From Cordilura impudica (Eukaryota > Arthropoda > Insecta > Diptera > Scathophagidae), in NCBI GenBank assembly GCA_963682025.1, contig OY821519.1, positions 134,331,612-134,395,611 of the forward strand: 64,000 nucleotides of DNA. The letters are read 5' to 3'. Below the pieces are notes generated by a model, which worked only from the letters and a program-made list of their open reading frames with translations, had not been told where the DNA came from and did not search any database. The position numbers and the translations under genes are program-made. Shown here in pieces: positions 1 to 10,284 of the stretch (position 1 is its first letter; each line of letters begins with the position of its first letter).

Positions 1-414
1 TTGTGATTATGAAATTAAAGCTATACTTAAAACCAGGCTTAAATCTAAATCTAAAAAATTAATAACAAAAACACAAATTAAAAACAAAAAACAGTTAACC
101 CCTATCCCAATTAAATTTTTCATTAATATATTATCGTTAAAATGAAGCTTTTCAATAAACTTTATCATTAAACCAAAACCATAAGAGGCTCCACAAAATG
201 TTTGTTAATACATAGTCGAATAACTTTACGTTCTAGAATTTAAAATTTTTCATTATAGTAGTTAAGCAAGAGAACCACTTTGGAAGAGCATATAATTAAA
301 TCCTTATAATTGAGATTTACAAATAAAAATTGTAATTAAATGTTCAAAAATAAAACAATATTACGTTTAATAACATTAACATTTACAAATAAATCAATAA
401 AAACATACAATTCA

Positions 415-1323
415 TTAAAACTTATACATATTTTCGAAGGAGGCATAATTCGCACGAAAAACTTGAAAAGATAATAGGATGAAAGAGTGTAATGATCGTT
501 GTGGAATATTAAATCTAATATTGTTGAGCAGGAAATCAGAACAGACATCAGCATTTATCAGACTTGTTAGGAAGGCAGCATTCAGCATAGTCCTACGACT
601 TTTCAATGTAAGCAATTTAATTTGAGCAAGATGAGTTGTATAAGATGGAAAATCATCAACAGGGTTCAAATAGAAACTTAACAACCAGAAGAGAACAAAT
701 TGTTTTTGAACAGACTCGATACGGTTACTATGAACATTACAATAAGGATCCAAGATTAATAAACCGTATTCTAGAATAGGTCTTACAAGAGAAACTTATA
801 ACTGTTTCGTAATAAAAGGATCTATGAACTCCTTTGGCCACCGCTTTAACAAAAACCAACAGGCCACGAGCTTTATTGATTATCATCGTAATATGTTGCA
901 TAAAATTAATTTTATGTCTAACAAGATTCCAAGATCCAGAAATTCGTTTACCAACTCCAGCTGGCAGCCACCAAAACAGTAGTTTACCAAGGCATTCCAG
1001 TTTCTAGAAAAGCGCATATATTTAAATTTTTTTGATAACGGTCCGTTGATGCTATATACTTTACTAAGCCAAATCCGTGCATGTGTTTTGAATTTATTCA
1101 ATTTGTTAAAATTAACACCTAAATATCCAAGGCTACTAACAAAAAGAAATTCATTAAGAAACAGTTTTAGATGAATGGGGAGCCAATATTGATCATTGCA
1201 ATACATTACAATAAATATGTCCAAAAGCTGAAAACTCATATTGGAGTAGCAAAGAAAATTGTATATTAGTAAAAAGCTTTGAAATAATTTTGTGATAAAG
1301 GGATCAAAATTGATATTGATCAT
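415..1323 (-). pseudogene. Non-LTR retrotransposon reverse transcriptase, C-terminal fragment
   Basis: This is the C-terminal part of a non-LTR reverse transcriptase, broken into at least two frames. The upstream piece (883-1323) carries the block around LVNEFLDLGILLD, which in Jockey/CR1-type enzymes follows the catalytic palm. The downstream piece (415-753) carries RIESVQKQFVLF and LLTLKSRRTMLNAAFL, the usual C-terminal signature of these elements. Between them another frame still reads EFIDPFITKQL, an in-frame stop, then VSLVRPILEYG, so both a frameshift and a stop codon are present. The catalytic FADD box and endonuclease are missing, as expected of a 5'-truncated dead copy. The clade (Jockey-like) is inferred from motif similarity only. 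Confidence 0.75.
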
Positions 1324-1854
1324 TTTATAGAGAACGCTTTACATGGGGCGTACACTATTTATTTTATAGTGATAATTTCTGAATAAAACACTCACTCAGA
1401 AACCTAATTTAATCAGGAAATATAACACAGGGATACACACATTTTGGGGCCGATACTTTTTGAACTGATCTTTAGTAAATTCGACCTCCTGAATACCAAT
1501 CTGCAATCCGTTTTTGCCTAGCAGCTCGACTTTTCGAGATATACCGTTATTTCCAAAATTAAGGCACTTCCACTACATATATTGGATTAACTTGAAAACG
1601 GTTCACCATATTCAGTTAAAAAAAATTGAAATTCGTCAATAAAATTATCTTTAATCCGTTCCTACATTGTTTTTAATTTGGCCCAGTAGTTTCAGATATA
1701 TCGTTAAAGTTTTGTAAAAAAAAACAACAATTTTATCAAAAAAAATAAAAATTTTGTTCTTCAGTGTTGGTCTAAAAGCATTTAGTTTAATATATTTACA
1801 ACAATAATATATAATATATAATTAATATATTTGTGAAAATAAGAAATATATTTT
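1324..1854. other. Unannotated AT-rich spacer
   Basis: I see no coding signal or clear repeat boundary here. The stretch is AT-rich with short poly-A and poly-T runs and separates two decayed transposon fragments. Confidence 0.5.
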
Positions 1855-3288
1855 TCACTGCTTATTTGATGTACTGGGATCCAAGGAGCTTCGTTTTTTG
1901 GTTAATCTGCAATGTGGTTTTTTAGGGCAATCTCTTTGCAGATTCCAACAGTAATCTGCCATCATATGAGTTTCCCACTTGACCTGGTATCGTTCTTCCA
2001 TTGTCCTTATATCCTGGTGAAATCGTTCACCTTGCTCTTCACTCAAGTCTCCCAAGTTTGCAGGAAACCGGTCCAATTGGTTTTGTAAGTAATGCACCTT
2101 GATGCTCATGTTGCATCCAAGCTCACGAAAAGCAGTCAGCATGTTCTGAACTAAATCCTTATAGTTTGAAGCCTTCTTGTTGCCTAGAAAGTTTTCGACA
2201 ACTGACACAAATGATGTCCACGCTTTTCGCTCGTTTTCATTCATAGATTCAACGAAATTGGTGTCCTTCATTAACTGTCTGAGTTGAGGGCCATCGAATA
2301 TGCCAGCTTTTATTTTTTCATTGCTTAAACCTTGCATCTTTGTAGATATGAATTTAAAACATGATGAATCTTTATCTAGAGCCTTGAAAAATTGCTTCAT
2401 TAAGCCAAGTTTTATATGAAGTGGAGGCAAGATTATTTTATTCCGATCAACCAAAGGCTCATTAACAACATTTTTTCCTCCAGCAACCATGTTCTCTCTT
2501 TCAGGCCAGTCTTTTTTTACCCAGTGATCTTGTTTAGCTCTGCTATCCCAAAGGCACAAGAAGCAAGGATATTTTGTGTATCCACCTTGCTGTCCAAGGA
2601 GGAAGTTAACCATTTTCAAGTCAACACAAGTGACCCGTCCATGTTCGTGATACTTAATCTTTTCCAAGACTATGGCTATATTCTTGTACTCTTCTTTCAT
2701 TTGGGTAGAGTGAGCAATAGGTATTGATGCCAATTCGTTACCATTGTGTAAAAGCACACACTTCAAACTTCGCTTGGAACTGTCAACAAACAGACGCCAA
2801 CGATCTGGATCATACTCGGGAAGGCCGATTTTTGTTAGGAGACCTTTAACATCGTTACAGAAAACGAGGTCTTTTTCCTGAGAATAGAACATAACCAACT
2901 CTGCTTCCCTTCTATGATAGAACGTTATTTGTGTTCGTTTATCAAGTAGATTTTTTTCTTTTCGCTCAGAAGATTGTTTTGAGAGGTTAAGATCCCTGAT
3001 GAGATCACTTAACTCACTTTGGTTAAATCGTTGGGGACTTGATGTATTTTCCTCATATTCACTGTCCTCATTTGTGTGGCAGTGGGATATTTCATCCTCC
3101 GAAAAATCTGGTAGCTGATGAAATGTTTGCATGGGAACTTCATCGGAACGAGGGATGGGCCGTCGAGCAGAGTCTAAATCAGGATACGTCCACTTCCTTT
3201 GGTTTTTACTATTGGTACCTCTGATATTCACTAGATAGAAATAACAGTCGTCATAGTGATTTTTTGGTTCTCTCCAAACCATAGGCAC
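1855..3288 (-). CDS. Putative DDE-like transposase of an unclassified arthropod transposon family
   Basis: This 477-residue open frame belongs to a repetitive protein family found in insects and cnidarians and usually left uncharacterised. Diagnostic blocks in order are RWRLFVDSSKRSLKCVLLHN (about residue 165), a DLK block before GYTKYPCFLCLWDSRAKQDHW (about 225-255), ILPPLHIKLGLMKQFF (about 290), IFDGPQLRQLMKDT, and LSEEQGERFHQDIRTMEERY near the C-terminus. The D of VDSS, the D of DLK and an E of SEEQGE are plausible RNase H-fold catalytic residues; that is my inference. The first codon used is a GTG; coding similarity extends upstream to about 3530 (a CxxC finger region ending CKTC), broken by a 2-base shift and one TAG. 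The copy is therefore probably dead at its N-terminus although the core is open. The second copy is at 58420-60131. Confidence 0.7.
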   Translation of the reverse strand: MPMVWREPKNHYDDCYFYLVNIRGTNSKNQRKWTYPDLDSARRPIPRSDEVPMQTFHQLPDFSEDEISHCHTNEDSEYEENTSSPQRFNQSELSDLIRDLNLSKQSSERKEKNLLDKRTQITFYHRREAELVMFYSQEKDLVFCNDVKGLLTKIGLPEYDPDRWRLFVDSSKRSLKCVLLHNGNELASIPIAHSTQMKEEYKNIAIVLEKIKYHEHGRVTCVDLKMVNFLLGQQGGYTKYPCFLCLWDSRAKQDHWVKKDWPERENMVAGGKNVVNEPLVDRNKIILPPLHIKLGLMKQFFKALDKDSSCFKFISTKMQGLSNEKIKAGIFDGPQLRQLMKDTNFVESMNENERKAWTSFVSVVENFLGNKKASNYKDLVQNMLTAFRELGCNMSIKVHYLQNQLDRFPANLGDLSEEQGERFHQDIRTMEERYQVKWETHMMADYCWNLQRDCPKKPHCRLTKKRSSLDPSTSNKQ

Positions 3289-3530
3289 ACCAAATTTCAG
3301 ACTCCTCCTTTTCCCATCAGTCCACTGACGTAGATGTTCAGTACATGTTTTGCAAACTACATGTGGTGTCTAAGATTTATCTTGCTGTTCAAGTTTGATA
3401 CCAAAATAAGCATTGTATACTTTCTTTATAAATTCAGTAATGGATTTTCTGTTTTCAATTCTCGTGTATTCACACATATATAACAAAATTGCTCAGGGTG
3501 GTTTACACAGATTCTGCGGATAGATGACAT
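3289..3530 (-). pseudogene. Broken N-terminal zinc-finger region of the preceding transposase
   Basis: Read on the minus strand from an ATG at 3530, the sequence gives a cysteine pair (FCYIC), then a spacer and a second pair (VVCKTC) followed by the PMVWREP block that leads into the main ORF. The related copies at 47.9 kb and 58.4 kb have the same CxxC...CxxC arrangement. A 2-base shift just after the first pair and a TAG between the pairs break the frame here. A third cysteine pair (CYxC in the 58.4-kb copy) reads CYFY in this one. Confidence 0.55.
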
Positions 3531-4070
3531 CTTTGAAAATTAGCTTTCAACTAAAATTATCACTGTTATATCTTGATGTTCTATTGAAATCTTGAATGAT
3601 TGCAACGCGTATTGGAGGTAGGTTTCTTATCGATATATATTTAGCGAGTTTTAATTCAAGACCCAAGAATTATAATAAGAAACAAGCTAGGGAATGACAT
3701 TTATATAACTACAATGTTGTCAACATACTAAGAAATAAGCTATACAATGTTGCCAATATACTACATACGTTTGTTGCATTTATATCGGAAGGGCATATGC
3801 ATTTTTTAAATAAATAGTAGGGTAAATTGAATATTTTTGTAACTCGAAAACTAGAGCTGCTAGGGAAAAATGGTTTTCAGTTTTGCAATCAGCGTTAAAA
3901 CACAAGGCACCAAAAAATTTTTTTCATTTTGAAGACCTGTGTAATTTGCGTACGTCTTTAAATCAAGGAAGAAAGTTATTTTTAGTTTTACGGCATAATA
4001 AAGTGCGCGTCTAGGTCAAATAGTTACAAACCGCAGCACATACTCAATATAACCTCACCACATAGTTGTA
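3531..4070. other. Unannotated spacer
   Basis: No convincing ORF, repeat end or RNA gene is visible. The composition is ordinary AT-rich intergenic or old repeat sequence. Confidence 0.45.
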
Positions 4071-4419
4071 TCTCTAATATTGTTAGGCTAGGCGATTTCT
4101 TGTGACTGATGTTTTGTTCCACCATTTTATCGCGATTATGACCAAACATATATTATTTGAAAGGTATTTCTTTTTAGCGGTTTTGCAGATTTACAGATTT
4201 TTTAATTTTTTCCTTTGTTTTGAGTAAATTGCATTTAAAATTGCATATTATATGTGTGTTTATTAAATTTGTTAATATGTTTGTAATAAAAATGAGTGTT
4301 TTTTGTGTTGATTTGTGAATTGGCTGTAATTGATTAGCATACCTTAAGGGTCTTTATTTAATGAAAAAATAAAATTTCCTAGAATTTGCACTCAAATTTC
4401 GAGGGCTGGAATCTGCTAG
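4071..4419 (+). mobile_element. Non-autonomous Helitron-like (DINE-like) element, copy 1
   Basis: The element starts with TCTCTAATATT directly after an A and ends with a near-palindrome (CTCAAATTTCGAG), a short spacer and CTAG followed by T. This is the A|TC...CTRR|T arrangement typical of Helitrons, with the usual 3' hairpin a few bases before the end. A second full-length copy on the opposite strand (40031-40396) has equivalent ends, and partial copies end at 8622 and 33318. It encodes no protein, so it would have been mobilised by a Helitron helicase in trans. Both ends were set by comparing the copies. Confidence 0.8.
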
Positions 4420-5749
4420 TGGAGTATTAATAGTCGTATATTAAGTGGGAAGTTATTGTTGCCTTGTGTTGTCTATTGTTATCTAAAGGCGTGCTAATAA
4501 ATTATAGTTATTATAATTGTTGCTCTAAACATCTTTAATATATGCCGTTTTTTATGTATTCGACATCGTCATGAAATTTTTGCTTTTTTCAGACACCCTT
4601 TTTAACACATACATATATTGTTTAGTTTTAAAATGCAACAAAAGCAAATAAATTACATCAAATTAATTGTTTTGTTTATTATGCTTTTCCTTTTTGTTGT
4701 CGTCGTTGTCGTTGTCGTTGCCGTTGTTTCTATTTATGTTTTGTTTTGCTTCCTTAGTTTTAGCTCGTTTTCCAAATTTACAATTTAGCATAAAAACTTT
4801 AGTGGTGTTTGTTCCACCAAAGGCAATATCCAAATGAGACCGTAATAATGTGCATCAAAAGAAAGATAAAGCTGCTTACTGTATGTGTTTTAGTGTGCAC
4901 AAAAAAAAAAAGAAATTGCTAATTAAAAAACATTTCAAAACCGCTAAAATCAACAACATTTGCAACTAAACACCAAATGAGTTTTACTTTTACTTCAACT
5001 GTCACCACGACTTTTAACAAACATACACACTGCCGCTTTTAAGGATGTTGGTTAAATAAACATGTAGTTTTTTTTGTATCTTACAACGTACGTTCCAAAA
5101 TTGATAGAACTATTTTCATACAAAAATTTTGTGCTCGCAGTGTAGGGCAGCTGAATCTTATTTAGTGATGGCCAGTTTTTGTGTATCTATTGTGTATTTA
5201 TTGGCATTATACAATAAGAGACTGAACTGAAAATATAGAGTACATACTATAACATAACTTCAAAAAAATTACTAACAAACCTCTCAAAACTAATATTGGC
5301 CACTAAATAATTTGTATCATTAGATTTTGAAAACATGGAACGTACGACCAGTACTAATACTACACAAAGTAAATTGTTTTGAGTCCATTACTTTATCTCA
5401 GTCATATTAACTGTATTAACTGTTGATGTTAGTCATTTGGACTAACAACGTATACGACGAGTCAAAAGGGCAATTTACTTCCAGGGTTCAAGTACAAAAT
5501 TAAATATTTTCTTTGTTTTTTGAATTTCTTTTCTCAACTTCAATCGAAATTTTTCGTGAATGTTTCCAATTTTCTTTAAAATCTATAAATCAATGTTCAG
5601 AAATACTTTTCACCTACAATAAAATTTTGTAAAATCCATCGTTATTCACACAACTTTGCAGTCCATAATTAACCTTTTTTTTTTTCTGAGTCTTTTAATT
5701 AAAATTCAGAATTGAATCTTGGTACAAATTCTTAAACAATATTGCAGAC
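4420..5749. other. Unannotated AT-rich region with a small GTYGT-type microsatellite
   Basis: No ORF of note is present. At about 4697-4727 there is an imperfect trinucleotide array (GTT/GTC repeats), similar to the CAA/CAG-type arrays common in fly non-coding DNA. The rest is AT-rich sequence without recognised element ends. Confidence 0.45.
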
Positions 5750-5849
5750 AGCAGTTATTTATAAACTCCACACCAGTGTGCAGAGGGTATATTTAAGTTG
5801 ATCGTTTGTAATACTTAGAAAACATAATCTGGACCCCGTATTATATATA
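5750..5849 (+). repeat. Mini-me-like repeat, left piece (interrupted by a Tc1 element)
   Basis: The sequence carries the characteristic start of these dipteran repeats (a GTGTGCAGAGGGTATA block followed by AAGTTGATC) and runs into a TA-rich tract. It stops at the TA where the Tc1-like element begins and resumes at 7117 with the TA tract and a GTCY array. The two parts read as one mini-me-like repeat split by the insertion. Confidence 0.6.
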
Positions 5850-7116
5850 CACTCCTCGCCACTTGAATAGGACACCCCTTAAGTCTATTTTTGTATCACC
5901 CAATGCGCCCAAATTAATCATGCTAGAGACATAATTTTTTTGGAAATTAAAGTGTATTTAATTGTTATTAATTTCGCGGAAGGAAGATTCAATGCTAAAG
6001 TACTAAGTGTTATCAAAAAATTATTATCGATAATTGAGCAAAATCCTGGGTCTTAATTTTGCGCCAATGGAATAGGACACTTTAACGAAAAAAAATTTAA
6101 AGGATATCTGATTCTTTTTAACACAAGCATTAGTTAAATTTATTGTAATTGGAGTACTCTAGATTCAAAAAAAAAAGTTAATAGTGCTCCAAAACTTCAG
6201 ACATCCGGTTTGGAAGGGATGCATACAATGTGGCCACTTCCACCTCTCCTATGCAGCCGGTCCAAATGATGAGTTTCTTTGCGGAGGTTATGGAAATAAT
6301 AGCTGTAGCCATCGGAGCCTTCAATATTAAATTTTTTTCATCCGCGAAGATCACGCGATGCCACTCCGAAATCAAGGTCACATGTGCGCGACAAAAACTG
6401 AGGCGTTGCTCTTTTCGAACCGCGTTAAGTGGTGGCTTTTTTTGATTTTTAGTCTCTTTATATGCTTAGCATTTGAAATAACACGACGCATAGTTGTATG
6501 ACTTGCCTAGATACCACATTTTTCCCTGATCTTTGCCAAGGAGTCGTGAGAATTTGACGCTTTTCTCAATATAAGTCGTCTTTCTGCATTAGTAAGCACA
6601 CTATGTGTGCGGCTTCCCATGTTTTTCCATATTTAGACTCATTACTTAAGAACACTGATATAACATGTCGGCTCCTCTCGATTTTTTTTTAGATATTTTG
6701 GCAATAGAAAGGCCAGTGTCCTTGTAAGCTTTGATTTTCCCTTTTTCCGCCTCGGTTTAGGCTTTTCCTCGAACCATTTTACGTTTATTTTAAATTAAAT
6801 AACCGACATTAACAAAAGAGTTTGATCAAAGAAAAATTCGAGTCCACGTGCCAAAGATAACAATCGAACTGAATGCATGTTCTATTCAAGTGGCTCAAAA
6901 ATTATGTCTAAATTTCAACGAATGCTAACATAAAGTGGGAAAAAACATATATGTATCTATGGGATCTTTTCCAGAACTTGCAATTTGTCACAGAGAAAGA
7001 AGCATAGTTGCATAAAGATAACGTACAAATTTACAGTTATTTTATCGTTCCGCTTTCGAGTTTTGAGCAATTACAAAGAGAGTGTACATGGTGTCCTATT
7101 TAAGTGGCAAGGAGCG
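5850..7116 (-). mobile_element. Tc1-like DNA transposon with terminal inverted repeats
   Basis: The ends are inverted copies of each other. The left begins CACTCCTCGCCACTTGAATA and the right, on the other strand, begins CGCTCCTTGCCACTTAAATA; both continue GGACACC, giving about 23 matches in 27 positions. Each end is flanked by TA, the target duplicated by Tc1/mariner elements. The interior holds a decayed transposase on the minus strand. At 1.27 kb it is shorter than a full element, consistent with an internal deletion. It sits in the TA tract of a mini-me-like repeat. Confidence 0.85.
6178..6777 (-). pseudogene. Tc1-like transposase, decayed and internally deleted
   Basis: From an ATG at 6777 the minus strand reads MVRGKA, a stop, then TEAEKGKIKAYKDTGLSIAK, the helix-turn-helix start typical of Tc1-like transposases. 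Several frame changes later the catalytic-domain block WHRVIFADEKNLIL is seen, where the D of ADEK corresponds to the first catalytic aspartate. The frame then jumps directly to LPNRMSEVLEHY, the usual C-terminus, so the middle of the catalytic domain, including the second aspartate and the glutamate, is gone. The gene lies inside the TIR-bounded element 5850-7116 and cannot encode an active enzyme. Confidence 0.8.
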
Positions 7117-7290
7117 TATATATATATTTGATCTTTATATCAAGCGGAGTTCATATAACGATGTCCGTCTGTCTGCCTGTGAATATTACGAACACGACCT
7201 CAGTGGATAAACTCGGTTGCTAGGTTTAGTGGAACTGATTCACTAGCATCCTGAGAACGTCATTATTTAAAATCACAAAAGTTGGTTTGA
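7117..7290 (+). repeat. Mini-me-like repeat, right piece with GTCY array
   Basis: After the TA tract comes a block ending CGATGTCCGTCTGTCTGCC, a short (GTCY)n array. This is the conserved core plus proto-microsatellite of mini-me-type dipteran repeats. It continues the piece ending at 5849. Confidence 0.6.
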
Positions 7291-7604
7291 TAAGCCCCGG
7301 GATTTCAATGAAAACGTAAAAAAAAATTTGAAATAAATATCATTGTTCTAAATTGTTTTTCTTGTTGCACTGAAATTGTTGTTGTTGCTTTGGGCGTTGT
7401 GTTTCTAGCATTTGCTTCATGAGTGTGTATATATGTTTATACTCGACGGTTCCGGAGGTCCATATTTTGCGTCCTAAAGCCGGCATTGCACCTACGCTGA
7501 TTCTAATAATATAAAAATACTGAAAATTTTCAAATAGAAGAAAATTCTTTCTCTGAAAAGAAATATTATTGTCTTTATAAAAAAAAGTAGAAAATTATAG
7601 TCGG

Positions 7605-8190
7605 TTTAGACCTACTCTGCGATACCCTATACCATGCGTAAAGAGACCCTATCTCTTAGATATAAAAAATAAGCATAAACAAAATTTGAGTGGCATTGTT
7701 ATTACATTTTTTTTGGCTGGAGATATGAAAAAGTTCATATCGGATGCTATATTTATATTGGGACTAGTTCGAAAAATGAACCGGTCCTGACCACATTTGG
7801 TGAACTTACCTATATTTTGCAAAAACATATAGGAACCAAATTTGAGAAAAATCTGTGCAATATTTTTCTTTTTGGTAGATTTAAGTGAAGATCTATAAGC
7901 AGCTCCATATAGGGCTATCACTAAGAATAATTCTATAGGAGCTATTTTTGGACTACTGATAAATATATGTAATAAATATACACAAACCCAATTTGACCGA
8001 GAACTGTAAGATAATTTAGATTTTATGACAATTTTAGTCGATATCATAGGGGTTGTTTGTATATTCATATTTGTGACCTGCAGTTTGATTATAACGTTTG
8101 CATGGACACACAGACAGACGGACGGACGAACATCGCTATATCGACTCAAAAAGAGATTCTGAGTCGATCGGTATAATAAAAGATGGGTCT
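7605..8190 (+). repeat. Mini-me-like repeat with long body and GTCY array
   Basis: The block begins with a GGTTTAGACC / ATACCCTATACC motif and ends with CACACAGACAGACGGACGG, followed by CATCGCTATATCGACTC and GATTCTGAGTCGATCGG. The body, with phrases such as CTCCATATAGGG, recurs at 50346-51095 (opposite strand) and 52870-53430 (same strand). The 166-residue minus-strand frame inside it has no domain and I treat it as chance. This is a repeated, non-coding family abundant in higher flies. Confidence 0.65.
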
Positions 8191-8288
8191 AGGCAATATA
8201 GTTTTCTGAGTGAAAAAACAAAGGTACGATATTTGTTGATTCACTCAAATTTTTCCAAAGATGCAGTACCGTTATGATTCTTTGAAAA

Positions 8289-8622
8289 TATACCGTTTTA
8301 TCCCGATTTTGACCAAACGTATATTATTTGAAAGGTATTTCTTTTTAGCTGTTTTGCAGATTTACAGATTTTTTAATTTTTTCCTTTATTTTGAGTAAAT
8401 TGCATTTAAATTTGCTACTAACACATACATAAAATTATACAAAATGCTACAAAATATGTTAATTAAATTTCTTAATGTGGTTGTAACAAAAATGAGTTTG
8501 TTTTTCTGTGTTGATTTGTGAATTGGCTGTAATTAATTAGCATACCTTTACGGTCTTTACTTAATGAAAGAATAAAATTTTCTAGAATTTGCACTTGAAT
8601 TTCGAGGGCTGGAATCTGCTGG
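8289..8622 (+). mobile_element. Non-autonomous Helitron-like element, copy 2 (5'-truncated)
   Basis: From about 8289 the sequence matches copy 1 (4071-4419) closely, sharing the block GAAAGGTATTTCTTTTTAGC and the body that follows. It ends with a diverged hairpin and CTGG followed by T. CTGG still fits the CTRR end of Helitrons. The first ~40 bases of copy 1 are missing or too diverged to recognise. Confidence 0.7.
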
Positions 8623-8869
8623 TAATCATTAATTTCTTAATACATCGCCGAAGTTAAGTGGACAAATAATCAAGTAATTTTAATTATCGAAGGTAAATTT
8701 TTGTAAAAAGAAAATTTTATGGTAACCGAAAGGGTTTTATTGGTCTCTTAAAACATTTTGGTACCTTTTGCTGTAGTTCCATTTGACGTTGTTAAGTTAT
8801 GGCTTAAAATAAGAGTTCCACTGCCTCTGAAAGGGAGTTTATTTGATATTGCATCCAAAATGTTGGTTC

Positions 8870-9680
8870 GATTGCTGAAATAGTGAAAATATTATCATTA
8901 TCGGGCGGAAATGTTGTTAACGCTATTAAACATTATCGAAAATGGAAGACATTTGATAATTTGCAAAGACACAAACAGCGCAAAACGTCACAAGCGCAAA
9001 ATGACATTATGGTCCGGATGCGTAAAATTCACCCATTCCTCATTTCAACTCAGATTAGAACGTGCATGGAGTCTGATAAATATCGGCAAGGACCGTAAAA
9101 AGACTGACTGAAAATAACCTTTATTGTCGCACAATGAGAAAAAATCCAATGTGTCAAATAAAAATATACATCCGCGCTTGCGGTTTGTAAAAACCCACCT
9201 TCGTAGTGATCGAAATTTTAAGAAATTAATATTGTGGAGTGATGGAACAAAGTTCAACGTTTTCGACCACGACAGCAGACCCTATTTGCTACAACCAGTC
9301 TACACATTTTTAGACCCAAATTATACAAAAAAAAAAAAAAAAAACTGTAAACCACGAAGCATCGTCAGTAATAACGTGGGGATGTTTCACCTTGATGGGA
9401 AAATGACTAGGGATATGTACAAAGATATCCTGAAAAATAATATAGACAATTTTTATGCTGATGATTTACCACTATTTCAGCAGGATAATGACCCGAAGCA
9501 TACATATCGGGTCGTTATGAGTGGTCAGCTCATAGCCCCGTTTTAAACTCCAGAGAAAATCTATCGGGGATCGTAAAACGCGCAGTTGCGGCCAGAAAAC
9601 CTACAAATAATAATGCACTCTGCGATATTATTCAGGCAGAATGGAATAATATTACTTCTTCGCAGTATTACCTTTAGCAA
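8870..9680 (+). pseudogene. Tc1-like transposase relic
   Basis: The first readable frame (8883-9098) looks like the N-terminal DNA-binding half. After frame changes, the 9124-9546 frame gives RLRFVKTHLRSDRNFKKLIL then WSDGTKFNVF, with the first catalytic aspartate, DGKMTRDMYKDILKNNID, and LFQQDNDPKHT with the second aspartate. A further shift then gives ENLSGIVKRAV and EWNNITSSQYYL, the usual C-terminus; the third acidic residue region (normally in a DLNPIEN block) is damaged. A run of 18 A at 9330-9347 sits inside the frame. Frameshifts and stops make it inactive. No terminal repeats were recognised around it. Confidence 0.85.
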
Positions 9681-9689
9681 AAGCAATGC

Positions 9690-10279
9690 CAAGGTAATCC
9701 TCCAATAAGGAGTCCCAACAAAATACTAAAGGTTCAGAATAGTTTGAAATAAAAATAAAACAATTCTAATAAATTTTAACAATTTCTTTTCCGATGACTT
9801 AATTATATCTGTGGTACAAGCATTAACAGCCTATGTCGAAAATCATGCTTTCGCGAAAAATAACCTTTTATATAAATGTAATGGGGCTGCATTATGACTT
9901 AGGTCAATATGGAGAGGCACTTCACTAAAAGACATACTCAGTTTTTTAGTAAATATCTAGCCAGCGAAAAAAGCTGTCGACGAGCTCCAAAAACAAAAAC
10001 AGCAATCAAGTTCCATGTTAAGTAACTGGGACCAATTTAGCAATCAAGAAATTTTAATCGGGCAAGCTTCGCGATATCACTATTTTGTCAAAGAATGCTT
10101 CATACGTGCATCTGAAGCAGTGTTTCCAGATCAGGCGTTTTCCCTAGATTTAGGGTTTTCTCATCACGCCAAGGGGCAAATAGGGGGAAAACAAAATTAG
10201 GGTTTTTAGGGAGTTTCCAGAATGCACAAAAATATTTAAAAATGTTTGTAGCCAATAAATATTTTATTTATTTTACAGC
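9690..10279. other. Unannotated spacer
   Basis: Apart from a 61-codon open frame at 10015-10200 with no recognisable domain, nothing is visible. The sequence runs up to the target duplication of the Transib element. Confidence 0.4.
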
Positions 10280-10284
10280 CGTCG
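10280..10284. repeat. Transib target site duplication, left copy (CGTCG)
   Basis: CGTCG directly abuts the left CACAGTG end and is repeated exactly at 13901-13905. Transib insertions make 5-bp GC-rich duplications. Confidence 0.88.

Noticed and set aside
7649..8149. 166-codon minus-strand ORF
   Set aside because: Lies wholly in a mini-me-like repeat and includes the GTCY array; no domain is visible.
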